Source: Actinomadura madurae
Lineage (GTDB): Bacteria > Actinomycetota > Actinomycetes > Streptosporangiales > Streptosporangiaceae
Assembly: GCF_900115095.1 (NCBI RefSeq)
Contig: NZ_FOVH01000001.1
Location: forward strand, 558,001 to 622,000
DNA: 64,000 bases
Direction of reading: 5' to 3'
The stretch's first letter is position 1. Every line of letters starts with the position of its first letter. The translations under genes were made by a program, and so were the position numbers. Shown here piece after piece: positions 33,353-41,819 of the stretch. A model generated the notes under the pieces. It saw only the letters and a program-made list of their open reading frames with translations. It made no database searches and was not told the origin of the DNA.

Positions 33353-34234
33353 GTGGGCAACCCCCCGAACCCGCCCTGGCCGGGCCAGCCGGGCCCCGGT
33401 GGGCCGCAGCCGCCCTACGGACCGCCGCCCGTCCCGCCGGGCGGGCCCGCACCCGGCATGCCCGGCGGTCCCGGCTGGCGTCCCGGCCCGCCCCCGCCGC
33501 CGCGCAAGGGCGGCGGCGGGCTGGTGGTCGCGCTGGTCGGCGGGGGCCTGGTCCTGGTGCTGGTCCTGGTGGCGGCCGTCGTGCTGGTCGTCCAGGGCGG
33601 CGACGACGAAGGAGGCGGCGGGGGCGGCGGCACCGAGGTGCCGCTGCGGGTCGGCAAGATCGCCGGCGGCGCGGAGGCCCGGCCCCTCGCGGACGGGAGC
33701 CTGGAGATGGCCCGGCCGGGCGTCACCGCGCCCGTCGTCGACATCTACGAGGACTTCGCCTGCCCGCCCTGCGGCGCCTTCGACCGCAAACACGACCCGA
33801 TGCTGAAGCAGCTGGCGGTCGCGGGCCGCGCCAAGGTCGTGTTCCACCCGATGCTGATCTTCGGCGAGAGCGTCCAGCCCGCGCACGACAACTCGCTGCG
33901 GGCCGCCGCGGCGCTGCGCTGCGTCGGCGACGGCGCGCACTGGCTCTCCTACCAGGACGCCCTCTACGCCCACCAGCCGGCGAGCGAGAACACCACGGGC
34001 TACACGACGGACGAGCTGCTCTCCAACGCGAAGCCGCTGGGACTGACCGGCGACGACTTCACGTCCTGCGTGAAGGAGCAGAGCCACGCCGACAGCGTGA
34101 AGACCGTCAGCCAGGGCTACATATCCTCCGGGGTCCGGGGCACGCCGAGCGTGCGGATCAACGGGCGGACGCTCGACTCGTCCGACACCGGGAGCCCGGA
34201 GGCGCTGCGCCGCGCCATCGAGGCCGCGTCCTGA
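33353..34234 (+). CDS. Membrane-anchored DsbA-like thioredoxin-fold protein
   Basis: 293 residues. A cytoplasmic Pro/Gly-rich N-terminus (about 1-55) precedes one TM segment (LVVALVGGGLVLVLVLVAAV), a Gly linker and an extracytoplasmic DsbA-type domain with active site CPPC (Cys137, Cys140) in YEDFACPPCGAFD. The cis-Pro loop GVRGTPSVRING lies near the end and a third Cys (TSCVKEQ) in between. It probably oxidises or isomerises disulfides of exported proteins. The GTG at 33353 is set by an AGGAGGAA site (33340-33347). It lies just beyond the tnpB element. Confidence 0.87.
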   Translation: MGNPPNPPWPGQPGPGGPQPPYGPPPVPPGGPAPGMPGGPGWRPGPPPPPRKGGGGLVVALVGGGLVLVLVLVAAVVLVVQGGDDEGGGGGGGTEVPLRVGKIAGGAEARPLADGSLEMARPGVTAPVVDIYEDFACPPCGAFDRKHDPMLKQLAVAGRAKVVFHPMLIFGESVQPAHDNSLRAAAALRCVGDGAHWLSYQDALYAHQPASENTTGYTTDELLSNAKPLGLTGDDFTSCVKEQSHADSVKTVSQGYISSGVRGTPSVRINGRTLDSSDTGSPEALRRAIEAAS

Positions 34235-34288
34235 CGGGACCGGGCTGGGAAGCCCGCTAGTCTCACCGCGACGAGGGAGGTCGAGCGG

Positions 34289-34486
34289 ATGGCGTGGAGC
34301 TGGCGTTTGGAGAAGGCCGACGGGAGCGCGGCCGGCATGTCGGAGGAGACCTTCTCCACCCAGGCGGACGCGGAGAGCTGGCTGGGGGAGAACTGGCGGG
34401 GCCTGCGCGCCGAGGAGGTCGACAAGGTGACCCTCCTGGACGGCGAGACGATCGTGTACGGGATGAGCCTGCACGACCCGGAGTGA
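34289..34486 (+). CDS. Small conserved actinobacterial protein (unknown function)
   Basis: 65 residues, acidic: MAWSWRLEKADGSAAG, then a segment rich in Glu and Trp (DAESWLGENWRGL) and DKVTLLDGETIVYGMSLH. No signal or TM. ATG at 34289 follows GAGGGAGG with good spacing, wobble GC is high, and a terminator follows directly, all supporting a real gene. The fold looks like a small alpha/beta protein; no function can be assigned. Confidence 0.72.
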   Translation: MAWSWRLEKADGSAAGMSEETFSTQADAESWLGENWRGLRAEEVDKVTLLDGETIVYGMSLHDPE

Positions 34487-34501
34487 CCGGGGAAAGGCGA
34501 A

Positions 34502-34532
34502 AGGGCCGCGGAGCGCGACGCTCCGCGGCCCT
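34502..34532. terminator. Bidirectional terminator
   Basis: A 14-bp perfect stem (AGGGCCGCGGAGCG at 34502-34515 with its complement at 34519-34532) and a CGA loop, between the convergent small-protein and aldo/keto reductase genes. Confidence 0.78.
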
Positions 34533-34543
34533 CGTGCACGCGG

Positions 34544-35545
34544 CTAGGGACGGCGGCGCGGGCTGGCCGTCTTGGCCGGGTCGCGGATGACGACGTCACC
34601 CAGGATGTCGTCGATCCGCTTCAACACGTCGGCCTCCAGCTTCACCCCGGCGGCCTTGACGTTGTCGGCGACCTGTTCCGGACGGGACGCGCCCACGATC
34701 GCCGCCGACACGTTCGGGTTCTGCAGCGTCCACGCGATCGCGAGCTGCGCCATCGACAGCCCGAGGTCGTCCGCGACCGGCTTGAGGTTCTGCACGCGGG
34801 TCAGCAGGTCGTCGTTCAGGTAGCGCTTGATCATGTCGGCGCCGCCCTTGTCGTCGGTGGCGCGCGACCCCTCCGGCAGCGGCCGCCCGGGCAGGTACTT
34901 GCCGGTCAGCACGCCCTGCGCGATCGGCGACCAGACGATCTGGCCGACCCCCTCGCGCTCGCACAGCGGCACGACCTCCTCCTCGATGACCCGCCACAGC
35001 ATCGAGTACTGCGGCTGGCTGGAGACGATCCGGTCGAACCCCATCTCGTCGGCGATCTTGAGGGCCCGCTCGATCTCCTCCGCCCGCCACTCCGAGACGC
35101 CGACGTAGAGGACCTTGCCCTGCCGGACGAGGTCGTCGAACGCGCGCATGGTCTCTTCGAGGGGGGTCTCGTAGTCGAACCGGTGGGCCTGGTAGAGGTC
35201 CACGTAGTCCGTCCCGAGGCGGCGCAGGGAACCGTTGATCGACTCGAAGACGTGCTTGCGGGACAGGCCCCGGTCGTTCGCGCCGGGCCCGGTGGGCCAG
35301 TAGACCTTGGTGAAGATCTCCAGCCCCTCGCGCCGCTGCCCCTTGAGCGCGCGCCCGAGGACCTCCTCGGCGCGCGTTCCGGCGTAGACGTCCGCGGTGT
35401 CGAAGGTGGTGATCCCCTCGTCGAGGGCCGCCCGCACGCACGCGCGCGCGGCGTCCTCCTCGACCTGGGAGCCGTGGGTGAGCCAGTTGCCGTACGCGAT
35501 CTCGCTGATCTTCAGACCGCTCCGGCCCAGGTTTCGGAACTCCAT
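34544..35545 (-). CDS. Aldo/keto reductase (KvBeta-like)
   Basis: 333-residue NADPH-dependent TIM-barrel oxidoreductase. The catalytic tetrad is visible: Asp and Tyr in TTFDTADVYAGTRAEEVLG (about 47-65), Lys in IFTKVYWP and His in YQAHRFDYETP. The cofactor end carries AAIVGASRPEQVADN. It resembles the voltage-gated potassium channel beta-subunit branch and yeast-type general stress reductases; substrate unknown. ATG at 35545. No pathway partners adjoin it. Confidence 0.92.
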   Translation of the reverse strand: MEFRNLGRSGLKISEIAYGNWLTHGSQVEEDAARACVRAALDEGITTFDTADVYAGTRAEEVLGRALKGQRREGLEIFTKVYWPTGPGANDRGLSRKHVFESINGSLRRLGTDYVDLYQAHRFDYETPLEETMRAFDDLVRQGKVLYVGVSEWRAEEIERALKIADEMGFDRIVSSQPQYSMLWRVIEEEVVPLCEREGVGQIVWSPIAQGVLTGKYLPGRPLPEGSRATDDKGGADMIKRYLNDDLLTRVQNLKPVADDLGLSMAQLAIAWTLQNPNVSAAIVGASRPEQVADNVKAAGVKLEADVLKRIDDILGDVVIRDPAKTASPRRRP

Positions 35546-35600
35546 GACACCCGACCCTAGCCGGGCGGCGATCGGTGCCGGGAGGGCGGACGCGCCGCCG

Positions 35601-36176
35601 TCAGACCCTTTCCTTCTCGCCGATCCGCACCTGCGGGTTCGGGATGCGCAGCCGGCGGATCTGCATGGCGCGCATCGCCGCGTACATGCCGACCCCCTTG
35701 GTGTCCTCGGCGGGGTAGCGCTCGGCGGCCAGCCGCTTGATGCCGCGGCTGAGCATGAAGCCCTCGGCGAACACCACGACGAGCAGCAGCGGCGGCGCGA
35801 ACAGCACCAGCAGCCGCGCGGCCGGGATGGGCAGCATGCTCAGCAGCACCATCGCGAACATCGCGTACATCAGGTACGAGCCGACCGTGCGGCGGGAGTC
35901 GACGTAGTTGCGGGCGAGCTTGCGGACCGGGCCCCGGTCCCGCTTGAGCAGGTGCTTCTCGTCGCCCTTGGCCATGCCCTGGCGCGCCTTGGCGCGCTCG
36001 GCCGCCTGCCGCTCCCTGACCTTCTTGTAGGCCTCCTTGCGGCTGGCCGGAGCCGTGATCGGCTGGCGGCGGAGCTTCTCGGCGTCCCTCCGCTTGGGGG
36101 TGGGACGGCCCTTGCCATCCGGCTTTACTACCTGAGGAGGATCCGCCGGGGCCTCCGGGGTACGACGCTTGAACAC
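35601..36176 (-). CDS. DUF3043 family membrane protein
   Basis: 191-residue protein: a long basic N-terminus rich in Lys/Arg (KRRTPEAP, GKGRPTPKRRDAEKLRRQPI, KEAYKKVRERQAAERAKAR), then two TM segments (GSYLMYAMFAMVLLSMLPI and LLVLFAPPLLLVVVFAEGFM) and a conserved cytoplasmic end (RGIKRLAAERYPAEDTKGVGMYAAMRAMQIRRLRIPNPQV split over the last 50 residues). Function unknown; equivalents sit near nadA and ctaC in mycobacteria. GTG at 36176 matches family starts (VFKRR); an ATG at 36203 would add nine residues. Divergent from pspA. Confidence 0.85.
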   Translation of the reverse strand: MFKRRTPEAPADPPQVVKPDGKGRPTPKRRDAEKLRRQPITAPASRKEAYKKVRERQAAERAKARQGMAKGDEKHLLKRDRGPVRKLARNYVDSRRTVGSYLMYAMFAMVLLSMLPIPAARLLVLFAPPLLLVVVFAEGFMLSRGIKRLAAERYPAEDTKGVGMYAAMRAMQIRRLRIPNPQVRIGEKERV

Positions 36177-36216
36177 AGGGATCAGCCTACCGGCTGCGAA
36201 CATCGTGGCTGCCTCG

Positions 36217-36228
36217 CGCGTTAACGCG
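36217..36228. promoter_or_regulatory. Perfect palindrome in the pspA/DUF3043 divergent promoter
   Basis: CGCGTTAACGCG, a 12-bp perfect palindrome about 80 bases before pspA and 40 before DUF3043. Psp genes are stress-induced in actinobacteria (ClgR in mycobacteria), but this sequence is not a clear ClgR box. Candidate operator only. Confidence 0.4.
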
Positions 36229-36309
36229 TAGGGTGATAAGAACCCCAGCAGTGGTCATTGAGCCCAGTTCACGACTGAGGCGACAGCACGAAGGGACCGG
36301 CGCCGCGCG

Positions 36310-37122
36310 ATGAGCGTGATGAAGCGAATGTCGATGATCTTCAAGTCCAAGGCGAACAAGGCCCTGGACCGGATGGAAGATCCTCGGGAGACCCTCGATT
36401 ACTCCTACCAGCGCCAGCTGGAGATGCTGCAGAAGGTCCGTCGGGGGGTCGCCGACGTCGCCACCTCGCGCAAGCGTCTCGAACTGCAGATCAACCAGCT
36501 GGAACAGCAGCAGAGCAAGCTGACCGACCAGGGCAAGAAGGCGCTGCAGGTCGGCCGCGAGGACCTGGCCCGCGAGGCCCTGACCCGCCGGGCCGGGCTG
36601 GAGGGCCAGCTCAACGACCTGCGCGGGCAGTACCAGCAGCTGCAGGGCGAGGAGGAGAAGCTCACGCTCGCCTCCCAGCGCCTGCAGGCCAAGGTCGACT
36701 CCTTCCGCACCCGCAAGGAGACGATCAAGGCGACGTACACCGCCGCGGAGGCGCAGACCAAGATCAACGAGGCGTTCTCCGGCATCTCCGAGGAGATGGG
36801 CGACGTCGGCCTGGCGATCCAGCGTGCCGAGGAGAAGACCGACACCATGAAGGCCCGCGCCGGGGCGATCGACGAGCTGCTGGCCTCCGGCGCCCTGGAG
36901 GACTTCTCCGGTCCGAAGGACGACATCCAGGCCGAGCTCGACCGGATGGGCTCCGGGCCCGGCGTCGACCTGGAGCTGGAGCAGCTCAAGGCCGAACTCG
37001 GCCAGGGTCCCGCGCCCAAGGAGCTGAACCAGGGCACGCCGACGGCGCAGCCGCAACAGCAGCAGCAGCAGGACACCCCCCAGCAGGCCCCGTGGCCGCA
37101 GAACCCCGGGGGTGCCCAGTGA
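36310..37122 (+). CDS. pspA: PspA/IM30 family membrane-stress protein
   Basis: 270-residue ESCRT-III-like coiled-coil protein that binds stressed membranes. N-terminal amphipathic helix (MSVMKRMSMIFKSKANKALD), the conserved EDPRETLDYSYQRQLEMLQKVRRGVADV, then long heptad helices to about residue 215. The tail is Gln/Pro-rich (QPQQQQQQDTPQQAPWPQ), unlike E. coli PspA. Its TGA overlaps the GTG of the next gene. First gene of pspA-pspAA-htpX-pspAB, the actinobacterial version of the phage-shock system. Confidence 0.93.
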   Translation: MSVMKRMSMIFKSKANKALDRMEDPRETLDYSYQRQLEMLQKVRRGVADVATSRKRLELQINQLEQQQSKLTDQGKKALQVGREDLAREALTRRAGLEGQLNDLRGQYQQLQGEEEKLTLASQRLQAKVDSFRTRKETIKATYTAAEAQTKINEAFSGISEEMGDVGLAIQRAEEKTDTMKARAGAIDELLASGALEDFSGPKDDIQAELDRMGSGPGVDLELEQLKAELGQGPAPKELNQGTPTAQPQQQQQQDTPQQAPWPQNPGGAQ

Positions 37123-37397
37123 TCGTCCGCCTGATGGGCGAGGGCCAGCTCGACGTGGCCGAGGACGATCTGTCCGCTCTGAACATCCTCGACGGCGAGC
37201 TGGAGTCGGCGATCGAGTCCGGCGACGAGACGGCGTTCCGCGCCGCCCTGCACGCCCTGCTCGACAACGTCCGCAAGGTCGGCCGGCCGCTCCCGCCGGA
37301 CAGCCTGGAGCCGTCCGAGCTGATCCTGCCCCCCGCCGACGCGCACATCGACGAGGTGCGCTCGATGCTCGGGGACGAAGGGCTCATTCCAGACTGA
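37119..37397 (+). CDS. pspAA: PspA-associated protein PspAA
   Basis: 92-residue acidic protein (MIVRLMGEGQLDVAEDDLSALNILDG...SEILPPAD-like end) that in actinobacteria follows pspA and is thought to partner with it. GTG at 37119 overlaps the pspA stop (GTGA), so translation is coupled and stoichiometric synthesis likely. Longer open frame upstream is inside pspA and is not used. A strong hairpin follows before htpX. Confidence 0.85.
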   Translation: MIVRLMGEGQLDVAEDDLSALNILDGELESAIESGDETAFRAALHALLDNVRKVGRPLPPDSLEPSELILPPADAHIDEVRSMLGDEGLIPD

Positions 37398-37399
37398 CG

Positions 37400-37456
37400 C
37401 GCACGAGGCCCCGGGTCGGTTCTGGACATCCAGGCACAAAACCCGGGTCTCGTGCG
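37400..37456 (+). terminator. Hairpin between pspAA and htpX (attenuator or terminator)
   Basis: Left arm 37400-37416 and right arm 37441-37456 pair over about 16 bp with one bulge and one G.T pair, and enclose a 24-base loop. It begins 2 bases past the pspAA stop. It would reduce read-through so that pspA-pspAA are made in excess over htpX-pspAB. Confidence 0.6.
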
Positions 37457-37496
37457 TTCCTACAAGTGAATAGAACATGTACCGGGGGGTGGTGGC

Positions 37497-38414
37497 ATGG
37501 CCAAGACGCGGTACGCCTCCGACCGGGGGCTGACATCGCGGATGCTCGTGACGATGTTCCTGCTGGGGCTGGTGTACGTCGTCTTCGTGGGGGCCTTCTT
37601 CGTCTTCGTGCCCGAGTGGGCGGGCGTCGCGCTGGCCGTCGCGGTGATCTTCCTGATCGCCCAGTACTTCTTCTCCGACCGGATGACGCTGTTCGCGATG
37701 CACGGCCGCGTCGTCACGCCGGAGGAGGCGCCCGAGCTGCACGGCGTCATCGACCGCATCTGCGCGATGTCGGACGCCCCGAAGCCGCGCGTCGCGATCG
37801 CCGACACCGACGTGCCGAACGCCTTCGCCACCGGGCGGAACCAGAAGAAGGCCGTGGTCTGCGTGACCACCGGCCTGCTGCGCCGGCTCGACCCGGTCGA
37901 GCTTGAGGGCGTCCTCGCGCACGAGATGGCGCACGTCGCGCACCGGGACGTCGCGGTCATGACGATCGCCTCCTTCCTCGGCATCTGCGCCGGGCTGATC
38001 ACCCGGTTCGGCCTCCAGTGGGGGCTGTGGGGCGGGTTCGGCCGCCGCAGCAACGACCAGAACACAGGGCTGATCCTGCTCGCCGTCGTCGCGGCCAGCG
38101 CGCTCGCCTACGCGGTCTCCTTCCTGCTCACCCGGGCGCTGTCGCGGTACCGCGAGCTGTCCGCCGACCGGGCCGCCGCGCTGCTGACCGGCCGCCCGTC
38201 CGCGCTCGCCAGCGCGCTGACGAAGGTCACCGGCGAGATCGCGCGGATCCCGACCAACGACCTGCGGTCCGCGCAGGCGTTCAACGCGTTCTTCTTCACC
38301 CCGGCGTTCGGCAAGGGCTTCAGCGTCTCGTCGCTGTTCTCCACCCACCCGACGCTGGACAAGCGGCTCGCGCAGCTCTCGAAGATCTCCGCACAGCTCA
38401 GCAGGGGAGTCTGA
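37497..38414 (+). CDS. htpX: Zinc metalloprotease HtpX
   Basis: 305-residue M48 inner-membrane protease that degrades damaged membrane proteins. Two N-terminal TM segments (about 18-58), zinc site HEMAHVAHRD (about 142-151), two further hydrophobic segments, and the third ligand in RYRELSADRAAALLTGRP. The substrate-side conserved STHPTLDKRLAQL closes the protein. ATG at 37497. PspAB follows 3 bases later. Confidence 0.92.
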   Translation: MAKTRYASDRGLTSRMLVTMFLLGLVYVVFVGAFFVFVPEWAGVALAVAVIFLIAQYFFSDRMTLFAMHGRVVTPEEAPELHGVIDRICAMSDAPKPRVAIADTDVPNAFATGRNQKKAVVCVTTGLLRRLDPVELEGVLAHEMAHVAHRDVAVMTIASFLGICAGLITRFGLQWGLWGGFGRRSNDQNTGLILLAVVAASALAYAVSFLLTRALSRYRELSADRAAALLTGRPSALASALTKVTGEIARIPTNDLRSAQAFNAFFFTPAFGKGFSVSSLFSTHPTLDKRLAQLSKISAQLSRGV

Positions 38415-38417
38415 CCC

Positions 38418-39023
38418 GTGGGTTTCCTGGACACCCTCCTCGGCCGGTCCAAGCCGGCCAAGCCCGACCTCGACCAGATCTTCGGGCTGTCGACGGCGGC
38501 GGTCACGCTGGAGGCGGCGACCGGCTTCACCCCGACGGGGCTCGGGTCGGTGTGCTTCCGCGCGGCCGAGGGCGGGGCGTTCGCGCGGCTGCAGGCCGAC
38601 GTCCAGGAACTGCTGGACGCCGATGCCGGGCCCCGGGTCCAGATCAGCACCGACACCTACGGCTACACGTGGCTGCTCGCCGAGCATCCGCCGGAGGAGC
38701 TGCCGGAGCTCGTCACCGACCTGCACGCGGTGAACGCGACGCTGGAGTCGGGCGGGTTCGGACCGCACCTGCTGTGCTCCCTGGCCGGCTTCCAGGGGCC
38801 GGACGGGCGCCGGCTCGCGCTCGTCTACCTGTACAAGCGCGGCACGTTCTACCCGTTCGCGCCGCTGCCCGGAGCTGTGTCTCACCCCCATGGCTACGCC
38901 CCGCCACCCCCCAGGCGGGACAACGCCCTCGAACTCCAGGTGCGCGGCGCGATCGGCGCCGACCTGCCGTTCGAGGAGGACCTCGGCCGCTGGTTCCCCG
39001 TCTGGGGCGCGCCGGGCCTGTGA
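38418..39023 (+). CDS. pspAB: PspA-associated protein PspAB
   Basis: 201-residue soluble protein of the actinobacterial PspAB family: GFLDTLLGRSKPAKPDLDQIF, a middle with DTYGYTWLLAE and VTDLHAVNATLESGGFGPHLLC, and an end with YLYKRGTFYPFAPLPG and DLGRWFPVWGAPGL. Biochemical role unknown; genetic linkage to PspA and HtpX suggests envelope-stress control. GTG at 38418, 3 bases beyond htpX. A close paralogue is encoded at 40032. Confidence 0.87.
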   Translation: MGFLDTLLGRSKPAKPDLDQIFGLSTAAVTLEAATGFTPTGLGSVCFRAAEGGAFARLQADVQELLDADAGPRVQISTDTYGYTWLLAEHPPEELPELVTDLHAVNATLESGGFGPHLLCSLAGFQGPDGRRLALVYLYKRGTFYPFAPLPGAVSHPHGYAPPPPRRDNALELQVRGAIGADLPFEEDLGRWFPVWGAPGL

Positions 39024-39100
39024 GCCGGCGCCCCGGCGTGCCCGGCCACTTTGTGCCATATGACGCGGAGAGACGCTTCCGACCGTTTTAACTTGATCCC

Positions 39101-40030
39101 ATGGCGCCCTCCCGCGATGCACCCGAGCCGGGCCTGACCTGGCGGATGTTCGCCACGGTGATCCTGGTCGCGCTCGTCTACGCGGCCGCCGCGCTGCCCG
39201 CGTTCCTGGCCGGACCGGTCTGGGGCGCGGCCGCGGTGGCCGCCGCCATGGCCTTCGCGCTCTTCTCGGCGCGGGCGGGGGACCGGCTGGCGCTGCGCGC
39301 GCTGGACGCCCGGCAGGTCACCGCGGCCGAGGAGCCGGAGCTGCACGCGGTCCTGGACCGGCTGTGCATGTCGTCGGGGCTGCCGAAGCCGCGGCTCGCC
39401 GTCTCCGGCCTGGACGCGCCGAACGCCTTCGCGGCCGGCTCCGGACCCGGTTCGGCGGTCGTGTGCGTCACCGCCGGGCTGCGTTCCCGGCTCGAACCGG
39501 CCGAGGTCGCCGCCGTCCTCGCCCACGAGACCGCGCACGTCGCCAACCGGGACGTCCTCGTCGGCGCGGTCGCGTCGTTCCCGAGCCTGTGCGCGGGGCT
39601 GCTCCTCGGCTGGTGGACGGGCTTGATCACCGGCCGGGACCGGCACGGAGCCGGGCGCGCCGCCGCCGTGGGCTGCGGGATCGTCCTGCTGCCCGCCGGG
39701 GTGGCGGCGGCGGTCCTGTACGCCGTCGGAACGCTGACGTGGCTGGCCCTGTCGCGGCACCGGGAGTTGTGCGCCGACACCACCGGTGCGCTGCTGACCG
39801 GACGCCCCTCCGACCTCTCCTCCGCCCTCGACAAGATCAGCGACGCGGTGCGCGACGCCTCCCGGGACGACCTGCGGCGGCTGCGCCCCGTCAGCGCCCT
39901 CTGCGTGGTCCGGGCGCGCCGGGCGGCCGCGGGCGGCGGCGTGGCGGACATGCTGTCCTCGCATCCGACGCTGCGGCGGCGCCGGGCCGGGCTGGAGGCC
40001 GTGTCCTGGCGGCTGGCGCGCGGGGGCTGA
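39101..40030 (+). CDS. Second HtpX-like M48 metalloprotease (diverged paralogue)
   Basis: 309 residues, aligned end to end with the HtpX encoded 0.7 kb upstream. The zinc motif is HETAHVANRD and the third-ligand region RHRELCADTTGALLTGRP, so the catalytic set is kept despite Met-to-Thr in HExxH. The middle membrane hairpin is longer and more Ala/Gly-rich, and the Ser/Thr/His pattern SSHPTLRRRRAGL persists. A 77-base gap with an AT-rich stretch (39060-39095) suggests its own promoter. With the following gene it repeats the htpX-pspAB pair. Confidence 0.88.
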   Translation: MAPSRDAPEPGLTWRMFATVILVALVYAAAALPAFLAGPVWGAAAVAAAMAFALFSARAGDRLALRALDARQVTAAEEPELHAVLDRLCMSSGLPKPRLAVSGLDAPNAFAAGSGPGSAVVCVTAGLRSRLEPAEVAAVLAHETAHVANRDVLVGAVASFPSLCAGLLLGWWTGLITGRDRHGAGRAAAVGCGIVLLPAGVAAAVLYAVGTLTWLALSRHRELCADTTGALLTGRPSDLSSALDKISDAVRDASRDDLRRLRPVSALCVVRARRAAAGGGVADMLSSHPTLRRRRAGLEAVSWRLARGG

Positions 40031-40031
40031 C

Positions 40032-40628
40032 GTGGGGATCAAGGACGGGCTGCTCGGCCGTCCCGCGCCCGCCGCGCCCGAGCTCGACCGGCTGTTCGCG
40101 CTGCCCGCCGCCGCGCCGGCGCTCGCCGCGGAGACGGGATTCGCGCCGGCCGGGTCGGGCGGCGTCTGCCACCGCATGGTGGAGGGCGGCGCGTTCGGCG
40201 GGTTCGCCCGCGCGCAGCGGGAGGCCGTCCGGCTGCTGGGCGGCGGCGAGGGGCACGAGGTGGGGATGAGCGCCGGGCCGTACGGCTGGGGCTGGGCCCG
40301 CGTCACCGGTCCGCCGGACGGGCTCGAACGCCTCGTCGGCGATCTGCACACGTTCAACGCGACGCTGGACGCGGCCGGTTACGGGCCCTACCTGCTGTGC
40401 ACGGCCGTCTGCTTCCACCGGGGAGACGGGCCGCAGCGGCTGTTCATCGTCCATTCGCCGGTCCGGGGGACGTTCTACCCGTTCGCCCCCCGCCCGCCGG
40501 ACGTCCCGGGCGAGAACCGCCGCAACAACCTGGTCGAGGCGCACGCCAGGGACGCGCTCGCGGCAGAACTGCCCATGGAGCCGGATACGGCCCGGTGGTT
40601 CCCCCTCTGGGACGCGCCCGGCCTCTGA
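40032..40628 (+). CDS. Second PspAB-like protein (diverged paralogue)
   Basis: 198 residues with the PspAB framework: MGIKDGLLGRPAPAAPELDRLF, LVGDLHTFNATLDAAGYGPYLLC, VRGTFYPFAPRPP, and the closing DTARWFPLWDAPGL. The His/Pro-rich insert near residue 155 of the first copy is shorter here. GTG at 40032 starts one base after the preceding stop, so the two genes are coupled. It ends 10 bases from the convergent nadA stop. Confidence 0.84.
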   Translation: MGIKDGLLGRPAPAAPELDRLFALPAAAPALAAETGFAPAGSGGVCHRMVEGGAFGGFARAQREAVRLLGGGEGHEVGMSAGPYGWGWARVTGPPDGLERLVGDLHTFNATLDAAGYGPYLLCTAVCFHRGDGPQRLFIVHSPVRGTFYPFAPRPPDVPGENRRNNLVEAHARDALAAELPMEPDTARWFPLWDAPGL

Positions 40629-40638
40629 GCGGCGAGCC

Positions 40639-41793
40639 CTACGGGAGGGCGAGCATCTGGTCGAGGGCGACGCGGGCGTAGTGCGCGGTCTCCTCGTCCA
40701 CCTCGATGACGTTCTCCACCCGGCCGGCGGCCAGCGACTCCAGCGACAGCACCAGGTGCGGCAGGTCGATGCGGTTCATCGTGGAGCAGTAGCAGACGGT
40801 CTTGTCGAGGAACATGACGTTCTTGTCCGGGTGGGCGTTCGCGAGCCGCCGGACGAGGTTCAGCTCCGTCCCGACGGCCCACGCCGACCCGGGCTCGGCG
40901 GCCTCGATGGTCTTGATGATGTACTCGGTCGAGCCGATCCGGTCGGCCGCCGTGACGACCTCGTGCCGGCACTCCGGGTGCACGAGGACGTTCACGCCGG
41001 GCACGCGCGCCCGGACGTCGTCCACCGACTCCTTGGTGAACCGGCCGTGCACCGAGCAGTGCCCGCGCCAGAGGATCATCTTGGCGTCCTTGAGCTGCTG
41101 CTGGGTCAGGCCGCCCTCGCGGCGGTGCGGGCTGTAGACGACGCAGTCGTCCAGCGAGAAGCCCATCTCCAGGACGGCGGTGTTGCGCCCCAGGTGCTGG
41201 TCGGGAAGGAAGAGGACCTTCTTGCCCTTGCCGTAGGCCCAGTCCAGGGCGCGCCTGGCGTTGGACGAGGTGCAGACCACGCCGCCGTGCCGCCCGACGA
41301 AGCCCTTGATGTCGGCCGAGGAGTTCATGTAGGTGACCGGGACGACGTCGTCGGCGACGCCGGCGTCCTCCAGGACGTCCCAGCACTCCTCGACCTGGTC
41401 GAAGGTCGCCATGTCGGCCATGGAGCAGCCGGCGCCGAGGTCGGGCAGGATCACCCGCTGGTGGGCGGCGGTCAGGATGTCGGCCGACTCCGCCATGAAG
41501 TGGACGCCGCAGAACACGACGTAGGGCGCCTCGGGACGCGCCGCCGCCTGCCGGGCCAGCTTGAACGAGTCGCCGGTGACGTCGGCGAACCGGATGACCT
41601 CGTCCCGCTGGTAGTGGTGGCCGAGCACGAACACCCGGTCGCCGAGCGCCGCCTTGGCGGCGCGGGCCCGCTCGACCAGGGCCGGGTCGGAGGCCGGCGG
41701 CAGCTCGCCCGGACAGTCCACGCCGCGTTCGCTCGCGGGGTCGGCGCCGCTGCCGAGCAGCAGCAGCGGAAGGTCGCGCACTGGGGTGGTCAC
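40639..41793 (-). CDS. nadA: Quinolinate synthase (4Fe-4S)
   Basis: 384-residue enzyme condensing iminoaspartate with dihydroxyacetone phosphate in de novo NAD synthesis. The three cluster cysteines are in VVFCGVHFMAE, VVCTSSNARRALDWA and TVCYCSTMNRI, and HYQRDEVIRFAD and HPECRHEV are conserved. GTG at 41793 with GGGAGA upstream begins the usual start (MTTPVRDLPLLLLG); the frame is open to 41886. nadB and nadC are not adjacent. It needs Fe-S delivery, for which the divergent erpA is a plausible source. Confidence 0.94.
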   Translation of the reverse strand: MTTPVRDLPLLLLGSGADPASERGVDCPGELPPASDPALVERARAAKAALGDRVFVLGHHYQRDEVIRFADVTGDSFKLARQAAARPEAPYVVFCGVHFMAESADILTAAHQRVILPDLGAGCSMADMATFDQVEECWDVLEDAGVADDVVPVTYMNSSADIKGFVGRHGGVVCTSSNARRALDWAYGKGKKVLFLPDQHLGRNTAVLEMGFSLDDCVVYSPHRREGGLTQQQLKDAKMILWRGHCSVHGRFTKESVDDVRARVPGVNVLVHPECRHEVVTAADRIGSTEYIIKTIEAAEPGSAWAVGTELNLVRRLANAHPDKNVMFLDKTVCYCSTMNRIDLPHLVLSLESLAAGRVENVIEVDEETAHYARVALDQMLALP

Positions 41794-41819
41794 GGCGGTG
41801 TCTCCCTTCGCGACGGGAC

